15,705 bases of DNA. Origin: CAZGLR01 sp964526635. Its GTDB lineage: Bacteria; Zixibacteria; MSB-5A5; GN15; JAAZOE01. Within the stretch, counting starts at the first letter, position 1. Every line of letters starts with the position of its first letter. The stretch is from the NCBI GenBank assembly GCA_964526635.1, contig CAZGLR010000082.1, forward strand, positions 1 to 15,705. Reading direction: 5' to 3'. The notes beneath the pieces are model-generated. The model saw only the letters and a list, made by a program, of their open reading frames with translations. It ran no database searches and was not told the origin of the DNA. Below, piece after piece: positions 1-6,208 of this stretch. Made by a program: the position numbers and the translations under genes.

Positions 1-1347
1 TGAGCAAGGCTTTATCCTTCGAGAATCACCGCCATCGCCCGGTCGTATTCGGCCTTGATCTCGTCCTTGACAAGCCCGAGATAGCGGCTGGTCGCCGGTA
101 CAGCGGCCCGGCAGGCAGTGTTTGAGTATATCGAGATGTTCGGGATTACGGATGAGCATATACAGCCCGCGCTTGAGATCATCGACGCGATGAACGAAGA
201 TCGCCGGATTTATATGCGGGCGTACCGGCAGGGCATCCCATGGCGGCGAATCGGCCGGGAGCGTGCGGGCAAGTATGGCGGCAAAAAGCTCGGCGGAGAT
301 GGTGGACTTGCCATCCATAGCCAGGGCACTACGACGCTGCAGGATAATCTCGCGGGCCGACGTCGTCGTCTGAGGTGCCGCTTTGGGGGGGCATTCAGCC
401 AGGGTGGCATAATCGACTAATGGCGGCGACTCGGAACTCTCGCGGGTGGTTACCGCCTTAGCCAGATCGATTATCTCCCAGGGAACGTGGCTGGAACTGA
501 GTTGATTGGCCCGGCCGTGGAATTCGATATTGTCGTGTATGTGTGACACCGACAGCGCCCCGATATCAGGTGTATCTGCGGCAGCGGGATGAACTGCCAG
601 GAGAATTTCCATCTGTTCCCGTTCGCCGGGGGTGAAATCATCCTCGCGATCAAGACCGAGCAGGGCGGCGGCGACCGGATCGGACCATGTCCAGAGCGGA
701 GTCATTTGCCAACCGTGGAGTGCTCCGGCCAGCCGCAGGGCGGCCAGAGCGTGACCGAGATCATGCTGGCAGTAGCGAAACGCCCGCTCGCCATATTTCC
801 ATGCTTCACGCCATAGAACTGAGGTTAAACCAAGAATAAAAGTTCCGGCTGGGGCTGAAAGGGCCAACGAGTCGGCAAGCTGATTGTTTATATGACCGCG
901 ATGTTCGAGGGAATGGTTTTCGGGATCGTAGTGGTAGAGGCCGGATTTGTCTGCGAGATTATCGAGACCCGGCAGGGCCAGATAAAGTTCGGTCGGATGC
1001 AGATTGCCGCTGGAGGGATTCACCCGCAGAGACCATCTGGTGCCCTGGTATTCTTTCCATGCCGAAAGAGCCATGCTGTGGCGCAGAAAATCGGAGATAG
1101 TCGCCAGGGACAGCGATGACAGTGCCTGATCTGATGTATAGAGTGATTCGTAGGCGTCGCCCGAGTTTGACGAGTCCGGTATTTCAAGCCTGGTAAAATC
1201 GCAGGGGGTATAATGGCGAAAGGGATACGGCTGGGTGGACCAGTCGAGATAGCCCAGAGAGCGGGCAAAGCGGTCGAAACGGTGCTTGGTTTCTTCGTGA
1301 TAGCGCCGTATGTCAAGCGCGGCTTTGTTAATATTTATGGGCACCAT
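1..1347 (-). CDS. Tandem nitroreductase-domain protein (SagB/ThcOx-like), 3' end disrupted or cut by window
   Basis: An open frame runs from an ATG at 1347-1345 to the window edge (about 449 codons, no stop). The N-terminal half has the SagB/ThcOx hallmark NPSSGNLHPTELYLALPG at about residues 110-130, followed by a RAFRYCQHDLGHAL region. After a linker a second domain begins (AREIILQRRSALAMDG, then PWDALP and FVHRVDDLKRGLYMLIRNP), the layout of two-domain FMN-dependent dehydrogenases of roughly 530 residues. Known members include oxidases and dehydrogenases that make azolines into azoles, but many stand-alone homologues are uncharacterised. No peptide precursor or YcaO cyclodehydratase is visible here. 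Family resemblance stops near position 118 (LKHC); beyond it this frame reads as low-quality sequence, while another frame looks protein-like (see 12-104). The SD (GAGG, 1354-1351) is only 3 nt from this ATG, so GTG at 1344 is an alternative start. The fold is fairly sure, the substrate unknown. Confidence 0.75.
   Translation of the reverse strand, partial: MVPININKAALDIRRYHEETKHRFDRFARSLGYLDWSTQPYPFRHYTPCDFTRLEIPDSSNSGDAYESLYTSDQALSSLSLATISDFLRHSMALSAWKEYQGTRWSLRVNPSSGNLHPTELYLALPGLDNLADKSGLYHYDPENHSLEHRGHINNQLADSLALSAPAGTFILGLTSVLWREAWKYGERAFRYCQHDLGHALAALRLAGALHGWQMTPLWTWSDPVAAALLGLDREDDFTPGEREQMEILLAVHPAAADTPDIGALSVSHIHDNIEFHGRANQLSSSHVPWEIIDLAKAVTTRESSESPPLVDYATLAECPPKAAPQTTTSAREIILQRRSALAMDGKSTISAELFAAILARTLPADSPPWDALPVRPHINPAIFVHRVDDLKRGLYMLIRNPEHLDILKHCLPGRCTGDQPLSRACQGRDQGRIRPGDGGDSRRIKPCS
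12..104 (-). other. Out-of-frame C-terminal fragment of an unidentified protein
   Basis: On the minus strand, in a frame different from the nitroreductase-like gene, the last ~30 codons before a TAA at 14-12 read like genuine protein (RYLGLVKDEIKAEYDRAMAV, then ILEG and stop). The C-terminus of SagB/ThcOx-type dehydrogenases does not look like this, so I do not think it is that protein with a simple frameshift. The easiest explanation is a join, real or from assembly, between the interrupted nitroreductase-like gene and the tail of another gene. I do not recognise the family. Confidence 0.3.
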
Positions 1348-1574
1348 ATGCCTCTTTCAACAGCAAGGATTTCCACATGTTCCGGACTGTGATTTCTCTG
1401 TGCGATATGATACAAATAAATGAAAATTTGCAAAACTCTAATCGTATAACCATTGTAGTCTGACAACTTCGACCAAAATTTTCCACTATCCGGGAATATA
1501 AGAAATCCCGTATGGTGCCGATAGAAATAACAGGGATGTGAACCGAATTCCATCCGGAATCAGGAGATGTATTT
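1348..1574. other. Divergent intergenic region
   Basis: This 227-bp AT-rich stretch separates two divergently transcribed genes and should hold both promoters. Besides the minus-strand boxes at 1407-1434 it has two small inverted repeats: CGGGA/TCCCG at about 1492-1510, and ATTCC-ATCC-GGAAT at 1547-1560 just before the Shine-Dalgarno of the rightward gene. No RNA gene or long ORF is supported here. Confidence 0.4.
1407..1434 (-). promoter_or_regulatory. Possible promoter for the nitroreductase-like gene
   Basis: Read on the minus strand, TTTGCA (1434-1429) and TATCAT (1412-1407) are 16 bp apart, resembling -35 and -10 boxes, about 60 bp upstream of the ATG at 1347. The region is AT-rich compared with the coding DNA around it. 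This rests on consensus matching alone. Confidence 0.3.
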
Positions 1575-2066
1575 ATGGAACGCGAAATCAAACGGAACAA
1601 CTGGTCACGCTTCCTCCGGAAATTTTCGGCCGATAATCAATATCGGCAGACCGAAATCACCATGAAATCGCCCGATGGCAACCCGTCAAAATCGCCATTG
1701 GAGCCATTTCTGGGCGTGACTCTCACCAAGAATGGACGCGTAATCGATGGCGTTCAGTTTCTCACCGGCCGCGCCGACAGCGATGATGTAGCAGCTCCGG
1801 CCCTGACCATTAAGGAACCAGCAAAGATCTATCTGGAACGCGATGCCGACGACTGTGATTGCCGTCTGCGGATCGAGGCGAAAGACGGCTCGGCGCTCGA
1901 TGTCGAATTGCGTGGTGAAAAGGAAACCGATCGCGTCTTCGGTCTGGTTCGACAGGTGGCGTATCGTCTTTATGAAAATCGCGGCTATACGCCTGGTAAT
2001 GACCAGGGTGACTGGTTCGAGGCCGAACAGCGGGTTCGCCGCGCTGAGGACCAGGTTATAGCCTGA
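1575..2066 (+). CDS. DUF5335-like + DUF2934 two-domain protein of unknown function
   Basis: A 163-residue soluble protein with no signal peptide or membrane segment. The start is well supported: AGGAGA at 1562-1567, 7 nt before the ATG. Residues 1-115 resemble DUF5335, with an REI-x3-NW-x2-FLRKFS opening and a final stretch in which EPAKIYLERD precedes CRLRIEAKDG. Residues 125-156 match DUF2934: an AYRLYENRGYTPGND stretch followed by DWFEAEQRV, the usual Y-E-x-RG-x-DW-x-AE pattern. Neither domain has an established function; DUF2934 is a short helical module often appended to other domains. The gene is probably monocistronic, since a separate promoter lies between it and the next gene. Domain calls are from memory of the motifs; DUF2934 is the surer of the two. 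Confidence 0.75.
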   Translation: MEREIKRNNWSRFLRKFSADNQYRQTEITMKSPDGNPSKSPLEPFLGVTLTKNGRVIDGVQFLTGRADSDDVAAPALTIKEPAKIYLERDADDCDCRLRIEAKDGSALDVELRGEKETDRVFGLVRQVAYRLYENRGYTPGNDQGDWFEAEQRVRRAEDQVIA

Positions 2067-2107
2067 TCCAACGGGGTGTTGCCTGAGGTAAACTCTATTT
2101 TTTTATC

Positions 2108-2133
2108 CCGGCCGCCAGTAAAATGGAGGCCGG
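2108..2133 (+). terminator. GC-rich hairpin after the DUF5335/DUF2934 gene
   Basis: CCGGCCGCC (2108-2116) pairs with GGAGGCCGG (2125-2133) with one internal mismatch and an 8-nt loop, 42 nt after the stop codon. No T-run follows on the plus strand, so it is not a textbook intrinsic terminator. It may act in termination or mRNA stability. Confidence 0.3.
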
Positions 2134-2147
2134 AGTATAATTAATCC

Positions 2148-2175
2148 TTGACAAAATCAATACATATATTATCCT
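2148..2175 (+). promoter_or_regulatory. Sigma70-like promoter for the DUF899 gene
   Basis: A perfect -35 box TTGACA (2148-2153) is followed after 16 bp by TATCCT (2170-2175), a 4/6 match to the -10 consensus, in AT-rich DNA. It sits 56 bp upstream of the preferred start of the DUF899 gene at 2232. The predicted transcript would begin near 2182 and would exclude the upstream gene. Confidence 0.45.
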
Positions 2176-2231
2176 CTTTTTGTATACCACCTTGATAGCT
2201 TATGACATCCATGGTTTTGGGGGTAATTAGT

Positions 2232-2807
2232 ATGCCGTATGTTGCACTTCCGGATCAAATCGAGAAATTGGAAAAATCGCTCCTCGAAACCAAGAAGAAA
2301 CTGGTTGAACTGCGCCGTGAAGCGCCTGGTGAGAAAATCGACGATTACACTTTTTTGGCTCATGACAGTCGCGAAGTTTCATTGAGGCAGTTGTTTGGAG
2401 ACAAAAAAGAGCTGTTGGTCGTGCACAACATGGGTAAAAGATGCGTGTATTGCACGCTGTGGGCGGACGGTATCAATGGTGTCATTCAGCATCTGCAGGA
2501 CCGTGCGGCCTTTGTCATGGTCTCCCCTGATCCGCCGGACGTGCAGTATGAATTTGCCGCAGGCCGGGGATGGCAATTCCCCATGGTCTCGTATGGCGAG
2601 ACGACCTTTGCCCGGGATTTGAGATTCCAGGGTGAGGATAATATGTACTGGCCGGGAGTATCGGCCCTGTATATCAGTGAGGATGGTGAGATTTATCGCA
2701 GCGGGTATCGTTTCTTCGGTCCCGGTGATGATTTCTGCAGTGTTTGGCATTTCTTAGATCTTTTGCCTCGGGGCAATCGAGCCTGGGAACCAAAATTCAG
2801 CTATTAA
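2232..2807 (+). CDS. DUF899-family thioredoxin-like protein
   Basis: A 191-residue cytoplasmic protein of the DUF899 family, which has a thioredoxin-like fold and is usually predicted to be a dithiol-disulfide oxidoreductase. The family landmarks run in order: a CxxC active-site-like motif C71-V-Y-C74 followed by TLWADGINGVIQHL; a RAAFVMVSPDPP strand (91-102); GRGWQFPMVS (111-120); PGVSALYIS; and the C-terminal FGPGDDFC (162-169), VWHF and WEPKFSY. Residues 8-32 form a charged helix. I prefer the ATG at 2232 because GGGGG (2219-2223) lies 8 nt upstream. In-frame ATGs at 2202 and 2211 have no ribosome binding site and would add an unlikely MTSMVLGVIS extension. The substrate is unknown. The setting, with a superoxide dismutase two genes away, fits a redox role but does not prove it. 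Confidence 0.85.
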   Translation: MPYVALPDQIEKLEKSLLETKKKLVELRREAPGEKIDDYTFLAHDSREVSLRQLFGDKKELLVVHNMGKRCVYCTLWADGINGVIQHLQDRAAFVMVSPDPPDVQYEFAAGRGWQFPMVSYGETTFARDLRFQGEDNMYWPGVSALYISEDGEIYRSGYRFFGPGDDFCSVWHFLDLLPRGNRAWEPKFSY

Positions 2808-2852
2808 ACCAAACAGAGAATTGGTAAATCTGCCAGCGAGGAGGGTATTCCT

Positions 2853-2881
2853 TTGCCCCGCCGGGTACGGTTGGCTATATT
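2853..2881 (+). promoter_or_regulatory. Sigma70-like promoter for the aspartase fusion gene
   Basis: TTGCCC (2853-2858) and TATATT (2876-2881) are spaced by exactly 17 bp, giving 4/6 and 5/6 matches to the -35 and -10 consensus. Transcription would start near 2888, giving a leader of about 30 nt. That start falls inside the inverted repeat at 2885-2907. Confidence 0.45.
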
Positions 2882-2884
2882 CGC

Positions 2885-2907
2885 CCCATGTGATACCACG
2901 ACATGGG
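2885..2907 (+). promoter_or_regulatory. 7-bp perfect inverted repeat at the aspartase promoter/RBS (candidate operator)
   Basis: CCCATGT (2885-2891) and ACATGGG (2901-2907) are perfect complements around a 9-bp spacer. The repeat covers the predicted transcription start, and its right arm overlaps the Shine-Dalgarno GGGAGA (2905-2910) of the downstream gene. It could be a repressor operator, or in RNA a hairpin hiding the ribosome binding site. It is not a CRP site: TGTGA is present but the matching TCACA half is absent. Confidence 0.4.
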
Positions 2908-2917
2908 AGAACCGTGC

Positions 2918-4774
2918 ATGCAAAAGGCGATTATTCTTGAGTTTCTCGGTCGAATAGAGCTTTTCAAGGATTTGGCCGAGGAAGAGCTGGCCCTTGTTAC
3001 CGAGTATTTCGAAAACTACCAGTATGCCACCAACGAGATATTATTCCGGGAAAACAGCCAGCGGTGTTATCTGTGGATAATCTACGATGGCGAAGTCGAG
3101 TTATTCAAGGTCTCGCCCTATGGCGAGGAAAAGCGGCTTGCTTTTTTCCGCAAGTTCGATTTTCTGGGCGAGGGCGCGATCATGGACGATTACCCGCATT
3201 CGGCTACCGCGCGGGCGACAATCGATACAACGACCCTGCGAATTTCTCGCGACCATTTCTATGATTTGCTGGAAAAACACCCGCATCTGGTGTCGAAAAT
3301 CCTGTCCCGGGTAGCGCGCGTGGTCGCCCGAAGGATGCGGCAAGCCTCGACGCGAGTCGTCAATGCTGCGGCTCAATATGTTTCGGGACGAACCCGCCGG
3401 GAACATGATCTTCTGGGCGAACGGGATGTTCCGCATGAATATTTCTACGGCATTCAGACTTTGCGGGCGCTCGAGAATTTTCCGATCAGCGGCATCTCCC
3501 TGACTCATTTCCCGGATCTGATTAACGCCCTGGCTATGGTCAAAATGGCTGCGGCGCGGGCCAACCTGGAACTGGGTTTGTTGTCGAAACCGTTGGCGGA
3601 AGCAATCATCCAGGCCTGTAATGAAATTATCAACGGCCGGCTGCATACACATTTTGTGGTCGATTTGATTCAGGGCGGCGCGGGAACCTCGACCAATATG
3701 AACGCCAATGAAGTGATTGCCAACCGCGCGCTGCAAATCCTTGGCTACGAAAAGGGCGACTATACCTATTGTCATCCCAATGATCATGTCAATCTATCGC
3801 AGTCGACCAACGATGTCTATCCGACCGCACTGAGTATCGCAGTCATCAATGGTAACAAAAAGCTGATCGACGTGCTGGGCCGGCTCATTGAGGCTTTTCA
3901 GGTAAAGGCGAAAGAATTTGCTCATATTATCAAGATGGGGCGCACACAGCTTCAGGATGCTGTCCCGATGACACTGGGGCAAACCTTTGAGGCGTTTGCC
4001 TCGACACTCAAGGAAGAAATCGAACGGCTCAATGACAATGCCAGGCTCTTTCTTGAGGTCAACCTGGGCGGCACCGCAATCGGCACCGGCATCGCCGCCG
4101 ATCCGCGCTACAGTAATCTGGCCATAAAACACCTGGCCGAAATCAGCGGGTTGCCGGTGATGCGGGCGCCGGATTTGATCGAGGCAACCTCGGATACGGG
4201 ATCGTTTGTAATGTATTCATCGGCCCTCAAACGGTTGGCGGTGAAACTGTCTAAAATTTCCAATGACCTGCGGCTTCTATCGTCGGGACCGCGGGCCGGG
4301 TTTAACGAGATCAATCTTCCTCAGATGCAGCCGGGATCATCGATTATGCCCGGCAAGGTCAATCCGGTCATCCCGGAAGTAGTCAATCAGGTGGCATTCA
4401 AGGTGATCGGCAATGATTTGACAGTAACTTTGGCCGCCGAAGCCGGTCAACTGGAGCTCAATGTCATGGAACCGATCATCGCGCAATCGATTTTTGAATC
4501 GGTGGAGATGCTGAAGAACGCCATGACTACCCTCATTCATCGCTGCGTAACCGGGATTACCGCCAATGAAGACGTCTGTCGGACGATAGTGGAACGGAGT
4601 ATCGGGGTGGTAACGGCACTGATACGGGTGCTGGGCTATGAGGCCTGCTCATCGCTGGCCAAAGAAGCCCTGCGGCGGGACATCGGCGTGTATGAGCTGG
4701 TACTGGAGAGGCAGCTATTATCAAAAGAGGAGTTGGATACACTTCTCGATCCGCGCAAAATGGCCGGCCTGTAG
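2918..4774 (+). CDS. Aspartate ammonia-lyase with N-terminal cyclic-nucleotide-binding domain
   Basis: A 618-residue fusion. Residues 5-125 are a cNMP-binding (CRP-like) beta-roll with phosphate-binding cassette FLGEGAIMDDYPHSATARA (about 82-100). The cassette Glu is kept, but the Arg that normally contacts the cyclic phosphate is His94. No helix-turn-helix follows. Residues 125-160 are a helical linker, then a complete ~455-residue lyase starts at EHDLLGERDVP. It has GGAGTSTNMNANE (253-265), SQSTNDVYPT, GRTQLQDAVPMTLGQ (the Gln after GRT is typical of aspartase; fumarase has His) and the catalytic loop GSSIMPGKVNP (473-483; first Ser = residue 474). It should catalyse L-aspartate to fumarate plus ammonia as a cytoplasmic tetramer. 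Start: GGGAGA at 2905-2910 is 7 nt before the ATG at 2918; the ATG at 2903 lies before that site and has none of its own. The gene is monocistronic. Allosteric control by a ligand is inferred. Confidence 0.9.
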   Translation: MQKAIILEFLGRIELFKDLAEEELALVTEYFENYQYATNEILFRENSQRCYLWIIYDGEVELFKVSPYGEEKRLAFFRKFDFLGEGAIMDDYPHSATARATIDTTTLRISRDHFYDLLEKHPHLVSKILSRVARVVARRMRQASTRVVNAAAQYVSGRTRREHDLLGERDVPHEYFYGIQTLRALENFPISGISLTHFPDLINALAMVKMAAARANLELGLLSKPLAEAIIQACNEIINGRLHTHFVVDLIQGGAGTSTNMNANEVIANRALQILGYEKGDYTYCHPNDHVNLSQSTNDVYPTALSIAVINGNKKLIDVLGRLIEAFQVKAKEFAHIIKMGRTQLQDAVPMTLGQTFEAFASTLKEEIERLNDNARLFLEVNLGGTAIGTGIAADPRYSNLAIKHLAEISGLPVMRAPDLIEATSDTGSFVMYSSALKRLAVKLSKISNDLRLLSSGPRAGFNEINLPQMQPGSSIMPGKVNPVIPEVVNQVAFKVIGNDLTVTLAAEAGQLELNVMEPIIAQSIFESVEMLKNAMTTLIHRCVTGITANEDVCRTIVERSIGVVTALIRVLGYEACSSLAKEALRRDIGVYELVLERQLLSKEELDTLLDPRKMAGL

Positions 4775-4775
4775 C

Positions 4776-4814
4776 CAAAAATAAACCGCCGCACCTGAAC
4801 GGGATGCGGCGGTT
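4776..4814 (-). terminator. Intrinsic terminator of the superoxide dismutase gene
   Basis: Read on the minus strand, a perfect 10-bp stem (AACCGCCGCA/TGCGGCGGTT, 4814-4805 with 4793-4784) and an 11-nt loop are followed at once by TTTATTTTTGG, a good U-tract. It lies 31 nt past the SOD stop codon and begins just after the stop of the convergent aspartase gene. On the plus strand no T-run follows directly, so it may stop aspartase transcripts only weakly. Confidence 0.8.
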
Positions 4815-4845
4815 CCACGAGAGAGGTAAAAGGTATTTTTTTCTA

Positions 4846-5469
<624 letters not shown>

Positions 5470-5522
5470 GGTAAGAGTACCTCCTGAGTCGTTCCGTTAT
5501 TTAAGTTTCAATTCCCTGAGCT

Positions 5523-5547
5523 GTTATAATGGATATAACCAATCCAT
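5523..5547 (-). promoter_or_regulatory. Inverted repeat and -10-like box upstream of sod
   Basis: ATGGAT (5529-5534) and ATCCAT (5542-5547) are perfect 6-bp complements around a 7-bp spacer, 60-78 bp upstream of the SOD start. On the minus strand TATAAC (5528-5523) directly downstream of the repeat could be a -10 box. A -35 is poor (TTGATT with an overlong 19-bp spacer). The layout would suit an operator in the SOD promoter; the regulator cannot be named. Confidence 0.3.
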
Positions 5548-5675
5548 AATCAAAAAGTTCCTGAATTACGCCAAAAATTACAGCCGGGACGGTTTTTCCT
5601 TGAAATTGGCACGCGTTTGCTATTCTATTGCCAAAGAGCATCTTAGACCGCAGGAGGAATGCTGGAGCCGCAGGG

Positions 5676-6005
5676 ATGAACGCAGAGAAGAAAAATGGTG
5701 GAGTGGCTGATGGGCGACAGGACGAGCTTCGTGTGTATCTGGAGCAGTTGCTGGGGCAGAAAGTCGGTGCGGCTTACATCTCGGCCATCTATGTCAATCC
5801 GCCGTACCATGGCCAGAATAAGCGCTGGATAGAGGTCGGGAAAGCGTATCGTGATCTTGAGCCGGGGCGGGACCTCGAGCCAGTCCTGGCGATATTCGAG
5901 AGCAAGGCCTTTCTGTTGGTGACTGAATCGCGTGGTAATCTCCGGGACGTCCCGATTATATTCACTCGTAATACGGTATTGCAAGTTCGATCAGAACGGG
6001 GATAA
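5676..6005 (+). CDS. Hypothetical protein, about 109 residues
   Basis: I do not recognise this protein. The likely start is the ATG at 5676, with GGAG (5664-5667) 8 nt upstream. An in-frame TTG at 5628 would add 16 residues but has no ribosome binding site. The first ~12 residues are polar (MNAEKKNGGVAD). Next comes a helix-like DELRVYLEQLLGQ, then an alternation of hydrophobic and charged segments (AAYISAIYVNPPY, KRWIEVGKAY, PVLAIFESKAFLLVTES, PIIFTRNTVLQVRS) that suggests a small beta-rich domain. There is no signal peptide, membrane span or cysteine motif. It is flanked by the divergent sod gene and the convergent alcohol dehydrogenase, so it is probably monocistronic. An upstream 6-codon mini-ORF (ATG at 5659, directly after AGGAGG at 5652-5657) ends in an ATGA overlap with this start and could couple translation, though its own spacing is very tight. 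Confidence 0.65.
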   Translation: MNAEKKNGGVADGRQDELRVYLEQLLGQKVGAAYISAIYVNPPYHGQNKRWIEVGKAYRDLEPGRDLEPVLAIFESKAFLLVTESRGNLRDVPIIFTRNTVLQVRSERG

Positions 6006-6074
6006 ATGGCTCTGTTACATGTTAAGCGCAATTAATCCATTCTCGCAACAGATTAAAATAGTGATGGTATCTCA

Positions 6075-6092
6075 ACGGGGTAATACGCCCGT
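6075..6092 (+). terminator. Weak hairpin after the small hypothetical gene
   Basis: ACGGG (6075-6079) pairs with CCCGT (6088-6092) around an 8-nt loop, about 70 nt after the stop codon. The stem is short and no T-run follows. Apart from this and the terminator at 6149-6180, I see nothing in the 203-bp gap between the two convergent genes. Confidence 0.2.
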
Positions 6093-6148
6093 GCTGGCGT
6101 GCTCTGAGTAAATATACACATTTAAATCCGGGATGCCAGGAAATTGAT

Positions 6149-6180
6149 AAAAAACGGCGCAACCCGTATGGTCGCGCCGT
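6149..6180 (-). terminator. Intrinsic terminator of the alcohol dehydrogenase gene
   Basis: On the minus strand the stem ACGGCGC/GCGCCGT (6180-6174 with 6160-6154), extended by ACC/GGT after one mismatch, is followed by six T residues (6154-6149, the first also closing the stem). It begins 28 nt after the stop codon at 6209. The layout is a classical rho-independent terminator. Confidence 0.85.
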
Positions 6181-6208
6181 GTGCAGCATTTCAATATTGC
6201 GCTGCTGA

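Noticed and set aside
118..816. Several plus-strand ORFs of 75-100 codons
   Set aside because: They are the reverse complement of the nitroreductase-like gene, have no protein family features and lack ribosome binding sites.
2889..2904. CRP binding site upstream of the cNMP-aspartase gene
   Set aside because: TGTGA is present, but six bases later the sequence is GACAT instead of TCACA, so only one half-site exists.
3101..3787. 228-codon open frame on the minus strand
   Set aside because: Antisense to the aspartase fusion. No ribosome binding site or domain; a shadow ORF caused by codon bias.
4784..4814. Intrinsic terminator for the plus-strand aspartase gene
   Set aside because: The stem is followed by CCACGAGAGG on this strand; the U-tract exists only on the minus strand, so I assigned it to sod.
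5659..5679. Six-codon leader ORF as an independent gene
   Set aside because: AGGAGG ends only 1 nt before its ATG, too close for normal initiation, and the peptide is too short to support. It is only mentioned as possible coupling.
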